Below the pieces are notes generated by a model that made no database searches, was not told the DNA's origin, and worked only from the letters and a program-made list of their open reading frames with translations. A DNA stretch of 64,000 bases. Source: Amycolatopsis sp. WAC 01376. GTDB taxonomy: Bacteria > Actinomycetota > Actinomycetes > Mycobacteriales > Pseudonocardiaceae. Below are positions 1-8,800 of this stretch, one piece after another. The stretch is from positions 62,001-126,000 of the forward strand of contig NZ_QHKL01000001.1 of assembly GCF_003947415.1 (NCBI RefSeq), given 5' to 3'. The stretch's first letter is position 1; each line of letters begins with the position of its first letter. The position numbers were made by a program, and so were the translations under genes.

Positions 1-61
1 TTTCCGTGGTCGCGACGGCCTCGGCCGGGGCCTCGGTCGTGGTCTCCTCGGTGCTGGTCAC
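1..61 (-). CDS. rpsI: 30S ribosomal protein S9, N-terminal fragment
   Basis: Only the first 20 codons are in the window; the rest lies to the left. A GTG at 61 reads VTSTEETTTEAPAEAV, an acidic alanine/threonine-rich N-terminal extension of the sort found on actinobacterial S9 proteins. A GAGGA ribosome-binding site sits about 9 bases upstream. It follows rplM with a 14-base gap, the standard rplM-rpsI operon. The identification rests on operon position and the extension, because the conserved S9 core is not visible. Confidence 0.75.
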   Translation of the reverse strand, partial: MTSTEETTTEAPAEAVATTE

Positions 62-75
62 AGACTGTTCCTCAC

Positions 76-528
76 TCACTGCGCGACCTGCGCGATCTTG
101 GTGATCTCGCGCGCCTGCGGCTGCTGCGCGGCGTGCGGGTGCTCGGCGCCGGCGTAGACCTTCAGCTTCTTCGCCTGGGCGCGGCCGAGCTTGTTCTTCG
201 GGAGCATGCCCTTGACGACCTTCTCGAGCAGGTGCTCGGGCTTGGTGTCGAGCAGTTCACCGAAGGAGCGCTTACGCAGACCACCGGGGTAACCGCTGTG
301 CCGGTACGCGAACTTCTGCTCTCGCTTGTTACCGGTGAGCGCGACCTTCTCGGCGTTGACGATGATGACGAAGTCACCGGTGTCCACGTGCGGAGCGTAG
401 GTCGGCTTGTGCTTGCCGCGCAGCAGCGTGGCGACCTCGGTCGCGAGCCGGCCGAGCACGACATCCTCGGCGTCGATCACGTGCCAGGCACGAGTGACGT
501 CGCCGGGCTTGGGGCTGTACGTGGGCAA
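76..528 (-). CDS. rplM: 50S ribosomal protein L13
   Basis: Large-subunit protein L13, 150 aa, the usual length. Family signatures are visible: [33 protein letters not shown] and [10 protein letters not shown]. The start codon is TTG at 528, preceded by GAGGT 7-8 bases upstream; no better start exists before the conserved MPTYSPK. It is first in the rplM-rpsI operon and borders the ESX-4 locus, the same junction as Rv3443c next to esxT-esxU in Mycobacterium tuberculosis. Confidence 0.97.
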   Translation of the reverse strand: MPTYSPKPGDVTRAWHVIDAEDVVLGRLATEVATLLRGKHKPTYAPHVDTGDFVIIVNAEKVALTGNKREQKFAYRHSGYPGGLRKRSFGELLDTKPEHLLEKVVKGMLPKNKLGRAQAKKLKVYAGAEHPHAAQQPQAREITKIAQVAQ

Positions 529-806
529 GGGTCTACCTCGTCGTCAACATTGCGTGTGGGTTCTGTGCGGGCCTAGCGCTTACGCGCCGCAGCGCACAAC
601 GACATATGAAGATACCCCCACGCCCGACCCTACTGCGAAGCGGGGGTCGGTCCGGGGTCCCATACTAGGACCGGCGCCCGGCGGGCGCCCCGCAACTGTA
701 CCTCGCCGGTGTGGCGGAACCGCCCACGGCATCGTCCTTCGCGGGAGAGGATGAGACGATCCGGACGCGCACCGCGCGCGGGGGGACTCGATTCAGGGGA
801 ACGGCG
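529..806. other. Divergent leader and promoter region, rplM / lipoprotein
   Basis: These 278 bases carry the upstream regions of rplM (minus) and the lipoprotein gene (plus). A GC-rich inverted repeat, GGCGCCC-GGC-GGGCGCC, lies at 673-689. A TAGTAT hexamer read on the minus strand near 663-668 could be a -10 element for rplM, but no good -35 is paired with it. Promoter calls are tentative. Confidence 0.4.
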
Positions 807-1697
807 ATGAAGAAACGTCCAACGACCATCTTGTGCGTGCTGAGCGCCGTGCTGGTGCTCACCACCGCCTGCGGCCAGGGGCGCGCGGGCACGGCCGTGC
901 CGAAGGGCGACGACGCGGCGACCTACGTCGGCACGAAGTTCGAAACGGCGATGAACAAGCTGCAGGACACCATCGGCGACCAGCGCGACGTCACCAGCGA
1001 GTCGGGCGCCTACTTCCGCTTCGACGAGAAGTACATCCGCAGCACGCTCTCGTCCGCCCGCACCGGTTCCCCGGAAGGCCGGGTCAGCCGCCAACGCTCG
1101 CAGAAGAACCCGGACGACAGCATCGACTGGTACACCCCGGCCGACGGGACCGTCGAATACGTGTACCTCGGCCCCGTCTACAAGAGCCTCGCCCCGACGC
1201 CGTGGGTTTCGATGCCGAAGTCGGAGACCGGGCTGACCATCCCCTGTGCCTGGGTCGGGATCATCACCGCCTGCAAGATGGCCGACGCGATCGCCGTGGC
1301 CTACAACGCGGACAAGAAGATCGTGAAGGGCGCGAAAAGCCTTCCGGAGAACCGGATCGAGCTGACCGCCGACATCCCGTTCGGGAAGTTCATCGAGCGA
1401 CGGGTGGAGATCCTGCCGGCGTCGATCAGCGGGGCGATCACGGGCGACATGAAGAAGGCCCCGGTCCGGACCACCGTCTCCCTCAACTCGGACGGGACGC
1501 TGAACCAGATCGTGATGGACGCCAAGATCGAGGGTGGCGGGCACAAGATCGAGCTGCGCTACGACTTCCGCTTCACCGGCAAAGCGAGCACGCAGGACCT
1601 GCCGAGGCTGCCGGACGCCTCGCAGATCACCGTGCTGCCGGACAAGGCGGCCAAGGACGATTTCAACCGCCGGTTCAACGAGTTGAAAGGCGTCTGA
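807..1697 (+). CDS. Putative secreted lipoprotein of unknown function
   Basis: 296 aa. The N-terminus MKKRPTTILCVLSAVLVLTTAC is a lipoprotein signal peptide with a lipobox-like LTTAC and Cys22 as the lipidation site. The mature part is hydrophilic, without recognised motifs or membrane segments, so it is probably attached to the outer face of the membrane. The ATG at 807 is chosen because AGGGGA lies 8 bases upstream and the signal peptide begins there; the longer reading frame from 711 adds a charged, non-signal extension. Three bases separate its stop from the next gene, so the two are co-transcribed. Function unknown; nearness to Esx genes suggests, but does not show, a link to secretion. 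Confidence 0.8.
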   Translation: MKKRPTTILCVLSAVLVLTTACGQGRAGTAVPKGDDAATYVGTKFETAMNKLQDTIGDQRDVTSESGAYFRFDEKYIRSTLSSARTGSPEGRVSRQRSQKNPDDSIDWYTPADGTVEYVYLGPVYKSLAPTPWVSMPKSETGLTIPCAWVGIITACKMADAIAVAYNADKKIVKGAKSLPENRIELTADIPFGKFIERRVEILPASISGAITGDMKKAPVRTTVSLNSDGTLNQIVMDAKIEGGGHKIELRYDFRFTGKASTQDLPRLPDASQITVLPDKAAKDDFNRRFNELKGV

Positions 1698-1700
1698 GGC

Positions 1701-2420
1701 ATGACCGAACAGCAGCCGCAGCAGTGGTGGCAGCCGCCGGCGAACCCCGGGAACCAGCAGCAGGGCTGGCAGCAGGACGGCCAGGCGACCGGGCCGCATC
1801 CCGGGCAGTGGCAGCAGAACGACCCCAATGCCGCGACCACCGGTTCCTACACCGGGCAATGGCAGCAGCAGCCCGGCGTCACCGGCTCGTTTTCCGGGCC
1901 ATGGCAACAGAACGCCGCACCCGCGCCGGGCACGGCGTGGCAGCAACCGCAGCAGCAGCCCGCGCCGCAGCAGCAGGATTGGCAGGCACCGCAACAGGTT
2001 CCGGGCACTCCCCCGCAGGGACAGTACGGCGGAGGCTTCCAGCCCGCCCAGTCGTCGCAGTACGGCGGGCTCGGCGCTTTCGGCGCGGAGCCCCCGAAGA
2101 AGTCCAAGGTTTCCAAGAAGACCTTGCTGATCGGCGGGATCGCGGCGGCCGTCGTGATCGCGGGCGGCGTCTCGGCTTGGCTGCTCGGCGCGTTCGCGGG
2201 TGACACTCTCGACGAGAAGTCGGTCCAGGACGGCGTCGTCCGCGTGCTCAACGAGCACTACGGGGAGCCGGACGTGAAGAACGTGACGTGTCCTTCCGGC
2301 CAACTTGTGGAGAACGGGACCACGTTCGATTGCTCGATCGATCTTTCGGGACAGCAGAAGAAGGTCACCGTCCGGGTACTGAACACCACCCCGGAATTCG
2401 AGGTCGGCGCACCGCACTGA
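1701..2420 (+). CDS. DUF4333-type membrane protein with Gln/Pro-rich cytoplasmic region
   Basis: 239 aa. Residues 1-125 are rich in Q, P, W and G (for example QQPQQWWQPPANPG). One transmembrane helix follows at about 137-161 (TLLIGGIAAAVVIAGG onward). The exported C-terminal domain of about 75 residues contains a paired-cysteine pattern (VTCPSGQ ... TFDCSI) typical of DUF4333 domains in actinobacterial membrane proteins. It lies 3 bases after the lipoprotein gene and ends at a strong terminator. Function unknown. The family assignment comes from the pattern and has not been searched. Confidence 0.75.
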   Translation: MTEQQPQQWWQPPANPGNQQQGWQQDGQATGPHPGQWQQNDPNAATTGSYTGQWQQQPGVTGSFSGPWQQNAAPAPGTAWQQPQQQPAPQQQDWQAPQQVPGTPPQGQYGGGFQPAQSSQYGGLGAFGAEPPKKSKVSKKTLLIGGIAAAVVIAGGVSAWLLGAFAGDTLDEKSVQDGVVRVLNEHYGEPDVKNVTCPSGQLVENGTTFDCSIDLSGQQKKVTVRVLNTTPEFEVGAPH

Positions 2421-2436
2421 GCTCCGCCGGACACGG

Positions 2437-2468
2437 AAAAGCCGCGACGAACCCGTCGCGGCTTTTTC
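2437..2468 (+). terminator. Rho-independent terminator
   Basis: The stem GCCGCGACG / CGTCGCGGC has loop AACC, is preceded by AAAA and followed by TTTTTCTTT. It ends the lipoprotein-DUF4333 operon, and the A-tract lets it act in both directions. Confidence 0.9.
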
Positions 2469-2482
2469 TTTCACACAAACGA

Positions 2483-2521
2483 AACGGCGGGCTCGGCATC
2501 CGAAGATGCCTGCCCGCCGTT
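2483..2521 (-). terminator. Nested hairpin terminator of the Esx pair
   Basis: The outer stem AACGGCGGGC / GCCCGCCGTT encloses the inner hairpin GGCATC-CGAA-GATGCC. Read on the minus strand it is followed by a T-rich run (TTTCGTTTG). It lies just after the stop of the downstream Esx gene. Confidence 0.75.
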
Positions 2522-2542
2522 GCTCGTTCGGAGCCGGAAGAC

Positions 2543-2827
2543 TCAGAACAGGCCGGTGACGCCCTGTTCCGTGGCCTGGTAGCCGTCGGCCAGCTGCGGC
2601 AGCACGCCGGCGACCTGCGCGAGCAGCTGCTTGAGCTCCTCGAAGCTGTTGTCCCACTCCTGCTGAGCGGCCATGTACGCGATCTTCGCGTCACCGTCCC
2701 AGGTGTTGACCAGCGGCGACAGGTCGCTCTTCAGCTGCCCGAAGAGGGACTCCAGCTCGCCACCGGTGCTCTTGCAGTCGTCGGCCGCCGCGTGGATTGT
2801 CGCGTAATCGACCTTCATCTCGCCCAT
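2543..2827 (-). CDS. WXG100 (ESAT-6-like) protein
   Basis: A 94-aa small helical T7S substrate. The W-x-G turn is W43-D-G45, flanked by two amphipathic helices as in the EsxA/EsxB fold. A C-terminal Y-x-x-x-E signal (YQATE) is present. The ATG at 2827 has GGAGG 6 bases upstream. It pairs with the WXG100 gene 55 bases upstream, and such pairs form heterodimers exported by EccC. In position it matches EsxT/EsxU of mycobacterial ESX-4. Which partner is which cannot be decided from the sequence. Confidence 0.9.
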   Translation of the reverse strand: MGEMKVDYATIHAAADDCKSTGGELESLFGQLKSDLSPLVNTWDGDAKIAYMAAQQEWDNSFEELKQLLAQVAGVLPQLADGYQATEQGVTGLF

Positions 2828-2882
2828 AAGTTCCTCCAGTCAGAAAGTAAGAAAGTCTTGGATTTGGTGCGGTGTAGCCGAA

Positions 2883-3203
2883 TCAGCCGAGGACGCCGAA
2901 GCCCTGGTTGACCGACTTGATGAGCTCCTGCTGCTGCTGCTCGGTCGCGTTGTACTTCGAACCGGCCTGCTCGAGCAGGTCACCGATGTTCTGGAGGGAC
3001 TGGTTGAGCTTGCGGCCAGCACCGTCGAAGCGCGTCATGACGTTGTTGAACGCGAGCGCCGCGTCGCCGGTCCAGCCCGCGCGGGTGGCCTCGATGTTGT
3101 CGCGAAGCTTGCTCAGGTTCTGGTCCATCGAAACGCGGACCTCGGTCACGCGCTTCTCGGCCTCGGTGAACTGCTCAACTGTCCCGGTAAATCCGCCAGC
3201 CAT
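2883..3203 (-). CDS. WXG100 (CFP-10-like) protein
   Basis: 106 aa. The turn motif is W44-T-G46 (AGWTGDAA), with helices on both sides. The C-terminus carries YNATE, a match to the Y-x-x-x-D/E export signal recognised on T7S substrate dimers. It is first of the Esx pair. The ATG at 3203 has a GGGGG-type ribosome-binding site about 9 bases upstream. The gene begins downstream of an inverted repeat at 3232-3262 that could be an operator. Confidence 0.9.
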   Translation of the reverse strand: MAGGFTGTVEQFTEAEKRVTEVRVSMDQNLSKLRDNIEATRAGWTGDAALAFNNVMTRFDGAGRKLNQSLQNIGDLLEQAGSKYNATEQQQQELIKSVNQGFGVLG

Positions 3204-3231
3204 GGGAGCTACCCCCTTCGTTCGTGGTTTA

Positions 3232-3262
3232 TCCGTACTTGGTGAAGTTCGTTTGGTACGGA
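3232..3262. promoter_or_regulatory. Inverted repeat upstream of the Esx pair
   Basis: TCCGTAC and GTACGGA form an inverted repeat with 17 bases between the arms, 29-59 bases upstream of the WXG100 start. It is a candidate operator or leader hairpin. No promoter hexamers are clear enough to call. Confidence 0.35.
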
Positions 3263-3436
3263 CCTACGACGGAGACACTGCCACGTCTGGTTCCCTCTTG
3301 TCGCTCGTTGGTTTCAAGTAGTTGCTTGCGTTAACGCTCACGGCGGGAACCGAACGCGGAAACCCGGACAGCACGCCGCGAATCGCGTGCCGAAAAGGGC
3401 TTTCACCACGCGATTTAGCAAACGCACAGGGGCCGG

Positions 3437-3799
3437 TCAATCGCCTCGGCTCATGATTCGCGACTGCGAAAAGTCCTCGTCGTCGTCACCCACACGTGGC
3501 CTTCTGGCCGCCGGTTCCGGCCGAAGGGGAACCAAGTCCGCCGCCGGGGGCAACGTGGGAACCGGAAGACCGGCGCCCGTGCGGAACCGTTTCGCCGCGT
3601 TCCGGACGGCGGCGGGGGTCGGCGCCGTCTCGCCGCCCGCGAGCCGTCCCTTGCCGAATTGCTTCGCCAGTTCCGCGTTCTCGCCCCGGCGGCGTTCGTA
3701 CCTTGCCTTGGCCGTGCGGGCGACCTGCCGGGCATAAGTGACCGCGTCACGCCCCGTGCGGGCGAAGTGTTCGGCGGCGGTCTCGGGTTCGGGTGGCAT
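3437..3799 (-). CDS. Small basic/acidic hypothetical protein
   Basis: 120 aa with no recognised domain. The N-terminal half is predicted helical and rich in A, R and E (for example HFARTGRDAVTYARQ). The C-terminal half is proline-rich and ends with the acidic stretch GDDDEDF. A strong ribosome-binding site (GGGGGAGG) precedes the ATG at 3799, and the gene starts 12 bases after the Hsp70-like gene, so it is probably co-transcribed with the ESX-4 genes. Function unknown. Confidence 0.6.
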   Translation of the reverse strand: MPPEPETAAEHFARTGRDAVTYARQVARTAKARYERRRGENAELAKQFGKGRLAGGETAPTPAAVRNAAKRFRTGAGLPVPTLPPAADLVPLRPEPAARRPRVGDDDEDFSQSRIMSRGD

Positions 3800-3811
3800 T
3801 CGCCTCCCCCT

Positions 3812-5770
3812 TCAGTTGACGACCACCATCGTTTTGACGACCTGCTCGCAGGCCGCGCTCACGCGTTGTTCGAGCGGTGAGCCGGTGCCGTATTGGCAAC
3901 CGATGTGGACGCGGGTCTTTCCCTGCGCGACGACGTACCAGTCGACACGCGCGCTCGGCTTGGTTTCGCGGTAGTAGACGACGGTCCGGCCGGCGTAGTT
4001 CGCGGAACCGTTGAAGCCACTGTACTTATGCGGTTTCTCCCGTGCCCCGGCACTGAGTTCGTCGACGAGTTTCTGTCTGTCGGCCGTCGCGTCGTAGGCC
4101 ATCACGTACTCCTGGGCGACCACCAGGTCGTCGCCGGTGAGGGAGTCGCTCGGGTGGATCACCACCTGACGGTTGGCGACGCGGTCGTCGGTTTGCGTCC
4201 AGTCCATCGGCGCGATGAAGCGATAGTCGTACTGGGCGAGCGTCCGGCCTTCCGGCTCGGCCTCCCCGCTGTTGACGGCGAAGAGGACGCCACCTACGAC
4301 CGCCGCGACGGTGACCCCGGCCGCGGCGATGATCCAGGGCGCCTTCTTGCCCTTCCCGCCGCGCTCGGCGGGTTTGGTCTCGCGGGAGGGCTCACCCGGC
4401 CGCCACGGCGGCGGGGCCGCTATCCCCTGCTGTCCCATCGGAGGCGATGGCGGCCCCTGCTGCCGCGTCGCGTTTAGCGGGCTAAACGCGCTCTGCGGAG
4501 GCGGGGCGGGCTGGTGGGGGCCGGGCGGGAACTGGGGGCGCGGGGTTTCGGGGCGCCGGTCGGCGGGGGCGGGCGCGGGGGCACCGCCGACGCGCGAGAC
4601 CGCGGAACCAGCGAGCGACCCCGTCCGGTCCGGGTCGATCAGCACCGCGCGCAGGGCACCGCGGGCGACCACGGTCTCCGGCTGGTCCAGCGTGGTGGGT
4701 ACGACACCGGTCCGCTCGTGCACCAGCCGGGACACCATCGGGATCCGGCTCGACCCGCCCACGAGGAAGATCGCAGTCAGCTGCTTCGGCCGCAGCCCGG
4801 AATCGCCGATCGCGGCCACGGTCAGCTCGACCGCGCGCCCGAGCGGGCCCGCGATGATCCGTTCGAGGTCCTCCCGGGTCACGTGGGCGTCGGCGAACGG
4901 CGGCGGCATCGGAACGTCGGTGTACGCGTGCCGGGACAGCGTCTCCTTCGCGCCGCGCACGTCCTGCCGCAGCACACGGCGGCGCCGCCGATCCGTGAGC
5001 TCGCGGCCTTCGACGAGCTTCCGCCATTCCGGCGGATCGACGGACGACACCAGCGAGCCCACGTGCTCCAGGAGCGCCTGATCGACGTCCGCTCCCCCGA
5101 AGCTCGGATCCCCCCGGGTGGCCAGCACCTGGAACCCGGCGCGTTTAGCGGGCGAACTGCGATCCGCCGGGCTGCCGGGCATGCGCTGGACCACGGAGAC
5201 GTCGACGGTGCCACCGCCGAGGTCGAGCACCGCCAGTGCGTCGCCGGGGCGGCCGCTGAACTCGACGGTGCGCTCGGAGTTGAGGTCGGCCGGAGCGAAC
5301 GTCGCCGCGTGATAGACCGCCGCGGCGACCGGCTCCGGCACGAGCGCGACCTGACGGGCGAGCCCGCCGGCCGCCTGCCGGAGCAGACGGGTCCGGGTCG
5401 CGCCCCAATCGGCGGGGTGGGTCAGGACGAGCAGCTCGACCTCGGCGTCACCGGCGAGCCGGCGCGCCTCGGTCACCGCGCGTTTCAGCACGGCGTGGAC
5501 GACGTCGGTCACGCGGAGGACGTTGTCGCCCAGCAGCAGGTCGCCTTCGTCGATCCGGCGCTTCGGATTCGGCTCGTAGCGCGACGGATCCACCGCCGCC
5601 TGCCGTTCCGCCTCCTGGCCGACGAACAGCGTCCCGTCCGGCGCGGCGTAGACCGCCGACGACATCAAGGGCTGCCCGTCCACCACGACGACCTGCGGCT
5701 CGCGGCCGTTGATCGAGGCGACTACGCAGGTGCTCGATGTCCCGAAGTCCACCGCTACCCGCACAGTCAC
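3812..5770 (-). CDS. Hsp70-like T7S-associated membrane protein (Rv3446c-type)
   Basis: 652 aa. Residues 1-380 form an actin/Hsp70 nucleotide-binding domain: phosphate-1 DFGTSSTC, phosphate-2 LDLGGGTVDVS and adenosine motif VGGSSRIPMV. The substrate-binding domain of DnaK is missing. A Pro/Gln-rich linker of about 90 residues leads to one transmembrane helix (about 475-498) and an extracytoplasmic domain resembling that of the T7S-associated Rv3446c family. It lies downstream of eccC, as Rv3446c lies beside eccC4. It carries two palindromic repeat copies: an intact one in the linker (AFSPLNA) and a diverged one near residue 205. Likely role: an accessory ATPase-fold component of the export machine (inference). 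Confidence 0.88.
   Translation of the reverse strand: MTVRVAVDFGTSSTCVVASINGREPQVVVVDGQPLMSSAVYAAPDGTLFVGQEAERQAAVDPSRYEPNPKRRIDEGDLLLGDNVLRVTDVVHAVLKRAVTEARRLAGDAEVELLVLTHPADWGATRTRLLRQAAGGLARQVALVPEPVAAAVYHAATFAPADLNSERTVEFSGRPGDALAVLDLGGGTVDVSVVQRMPGSPADRSSPAKRAGFQVLATRGDPSFGGADVDQALLEHVGSLVSSVDPPEWRKLVEGRELTDRRRRRVLRQDVRGAKETLSRHAYTDVPMPPPFADAHVTREDLERIIAGPLGRAVELTVAAIGDSGLRPKQLTAIFLVGGSSRIPMVSRLVHERTGVVPTTLDQPETVVARGALRAVLIDPDRTGSLAGSAVSRVGGAPAPAPADRRPETPRPQFPPGPHQPAPPPQSAFSPLNATRQQGPPSPPMGQQGIAAPPPWRPGEPSRETKPAERGGKGKKAPWIIAAAGVTVAAVVGGVLFAVNSGEAEPEGRTLAQYDYRFIAPMDWTQTDDRVANRQVVIHPSDSLTGDDLVVAQEYVMAYDATADRQKLVDELSAGAREKPHKYSGFNGSANYAGRTVVYYRETKPSARVDWYVVAQGKTRVHIGCQYGTGSPLEQRVSAACEQVVKTMVVVN
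4470..4489. repeat. Palindromic repeat inside the Hsp70-like gene
   Basis: GCGTTTAGCGGGCTAAACGC, with 9-bp perfect arms around GG. On the gene strand it encodes AFSPLNA in the Pro-rich linker, and the flanks give QS-AFSPLNA-T. Confidence 0.92.
5141..5160. repeat. Diverged palindromic repeat inside the Hsp70-like gene
   Basis: GCGTTTAGCGGGCGAACTGC. One arm is intact and the other altered; the typical outer flank GATCC follows. In the gene's frame an intact copy would read GTT-TAG (stop); here it reads AGT-TCG, so the stop is lost. Confidence 0.7.
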
Positions 5771-5838
5771 TAGCCACTCCCGCAGATCGTCGTCGTCACC
5801 CCTCGCCCAGCCGGGACCTCACCTGGTTCCGCGGGAGG

Positions 5839-8800
5839 TCAGTCCGGCTGGATCCACGAGACCTGCATGAGCTGCTTGCCGTGCTTCCGGGTCACGAGGT
5901 TGCCTCGGCCCGGCGGCATCTGGCTCGGCTTCACGTTCGCGACGAGGTTGCCTTCGTCACGCGAGCCGTTCATGACCATACCGGGCGCCGCGATCTCCCT
6001 GAGCTTGCCGAGGATCGGGTCGAACATCGCCCGGCTCGCGCCACCACTGCGGCGCACGACGATGACGTGCAGACCGACGTCCTTCGCCTGCGCGAGGAAC
6101 TCGGCGAGCGGCTTCAGCGGGTTGCTCGTCTGCGTGGCGACCAGGTCGTAGTCGTCGACGATGATGAACAGCTCCGGACCGGTCCACCAGGACCGGGTCT
6201 TGAGCTGCTCCTGCGTGACGTCCGGACCGGGGAGCCGCCGGGTCATCGACCCGTGGACGTCCTTGACCATGCTGTCGAGCTGCGCGGCGGACACCGCGTA
6301 GCCGAGCAGCTGGTCCCCGCCGACGAAACCGAGCATCGTGCGCCGGTAGTCGACGAGGATGATGACCGCTTCCTGCGTCGTGTACCGCTCGGTGATGCCC
6401 CGGGTGATCTGGCGCAGCAGGTTCGTCTTGCCCGACTCGCCGTCCGCGAACGCGTAGAAGTGCGAATCGGAGGCGAAGTCGAGGTAGATCGGCTGGAGGT
6501 CTTCCTCGTTGACGCCGATCGGCACCAGCTTCGTGTTGCGCTTGGTGTCGATGCTGAGGACCTCGTCGTAGGTGACCATCTCCGGCAGCAGGCGGACCTG
6601 CGGCGCCGGACGGCCCTTCCACGCCGCCTTGATCTTCGCCACCGCGTCGGCGACACCGGCGGCGACGTCGTCCGCGTTGCTCGAACCGTCGATGCGCGGA
6701 AGACCGGTCAGCAGGTGCAGCTTGTCCCTGGTGAGACCGCGGCCGGGACGGCCTGCCGGGACGTTCACCGCGACCCGGCGGTCGATGTCCGACTCGCTCG
6801 GGTCACCGAGGCGCAGCTCGAACCGGGTGCCGATCATGTCCTTGATCGCCGGGCGGATGTCCGCCCACCGGTTCGCCGCGATGATGACGTGCACACCGTA
6901 GGAAAGACCCTGGGTGGCGAGCTTGGTGATCGAGGTCTCCAGCTCGTCGAAGTCGTCCCGCAGCGCCTTCCAGTTGTCGACGATCAGGAAGGCGTCACCG
7001 AAGGCGTCTTCCTCTGGCTTGATCTCGCCGCGCCGCTTGCGGTTGCGGAACTCGTTCATCGAGTCGATGCCCATGGCACCGAACCGGCCTTCCCGCTCGG
7101 TGAGCAGGGTGGTCAGCTCGGCCACGATCCGGCGGGCCTTGTCCGGCTCGCGGCGGGCGACGGCGACGCCACCGACGTGCGGCAGGCCCTGGAGACCGGC
7201 CAACGTACCGCCACCGAGGTCGAGCGCGTAGAACTGCGCTTCCTCGGGGGTGTGGGTCAGCGCCATCGACATGATCAGCGTCCGGAGCATGGTCGACTTG
7301 CCCGACTGCGGGCCGCCGACGATCACACCGTGCCCGGCGCCACCGGAGAAGTCGGCCCACAGCAGGTCACGGCGCTGCTCGTACGGGCGGTCGACGATGC
7401 CCATCGGCACCTGCAGCCGTCCGTTGCCGAAGAACCCGACCGGGGAAAGACCGCGGTCGTCGGTGGGGTTCAGGTTCGGCAGCAGGGTGTCGAGCGAGTT
7501 CGGCTCCTTGAGCGGCGGCAGCCAGACCTCGTGCGCGGGCGGGCCCTGGCCGATCAGCCGGGACACGATCACGTCGAGCTCACTCGGCTCGACGGCCTCC
7601 TCCTGCTTGGCCTCTTCCACCGGCGCGGCTTCGATCTGCTGCGGCTCCGGCTCCTTCGGCAGTTCGACGAAGTCCGGGACGAACAGCTGCGGGCGCTTGT
7701 CGGCGCGAACCACCGTCGCGACCGGGCCCGCCGCCTTGATCCCCGCGGGCCGGTACGGGCCCGAGACGTACGAGGCCTTGAAGCGCACCAGCGTCGAGGT
7801 GTCGTACTTGAGGTAACCGCCACCGGGCACGGACGGCAGCTCGAACGCGTCGGGCACGCCGATCGCGGCACGGGATTCCGCGGCGGAGAAGGTCTTCAGA
7901 CCGATGCGGTAGGAAAGGTGCGAGTCGAGACCGCGCAGCTTGCCCTCTTCCAGCCGCTGCGACGCGAGGAGCATGTGCATCTGCAGCGACCGGCCCAGAC
8001 GGCCGATGGCGACGAACAGGTCGATGAAGTCCGGCTTCGCGGCCAGCAGCTCGGAGAACTCGTCACAGACGATGAAGAGCGCGGGCAGCGGGTCGAGGTC
8101 GGCGCCGTTCTCGCGGGCCTTCTCGTACTCCCAGACGTTCTTGAAGTTACCGCCGTTCTTCAGCGCTTCCTGGCGCCTGTTCATCTCGCCGGCGAGGGCG
8201 TCCTTCATCCGGTCGACCAGCGTGACCTCGTCCGCGAGGTTGGTGATGACCGCGGAGACGTGCGGTGCGGCGTCCAACCCCATGAACGTCGCACCACCCT
8301 TGAAGTCCACGAGGACGAAGTTGAGCGTGCTCGACGAGTGCGTGGCGAGCATGCCCAGCACCAGGGTGCGGAGGAACTCCGACTTACCGGAACCGGTCGC
8401 CCCGATGCACAGGCCGTGCGGGCCCATGCCCTCCATCGCGGCTTCCTTGATGTCCAGCTCGACCGGCTGGCCGTACTCGCCGACACCGAAGGGGACGCGG
8501 TAGCGGTCTCGCACCGGGCGCGGCCGCCAGGACTGCTGGACGTCGAAGGTCATCGGGTCGCCGGGGATGCCCAGCAGTTCGAGCAGACCGGGGTTGGACA
8601 GCAGCGGCTCTTCCTCGGCGGCGTCCTGCGCGGCGGTGCCGACCCGGTACGGGGCGAGGAGCCTCGCGAGGGCTTCGGCCTCGACCACGCTGAGCGTGTC
8701 CGGGCGGCCGAACCATTCGACGCCGCCGGCGCTGCGGGCGCCGAGGCGGTCTTCTTCGACGACCAGCCGCAGACCGCGGCGGGCCGCGAGGTTGCCGATG

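Noticed and set aside
630..2657. Long minus-strand open frame opposite the lipoprotein and DUF4333 genes
   Set aside because: Low-complexity Arg/Leu/Gly translation crossing two terminators; the plus-strand genes have signal peptide, ribosome-binding sites and domain structure.
3409..3427. Possible collapsed palindromic repeat (CGCGATTTAGCAAACGCAC)
   Set aside because: It retains pieces of both arms but lacks the CTAA half and the centre; too short to separate from chance.
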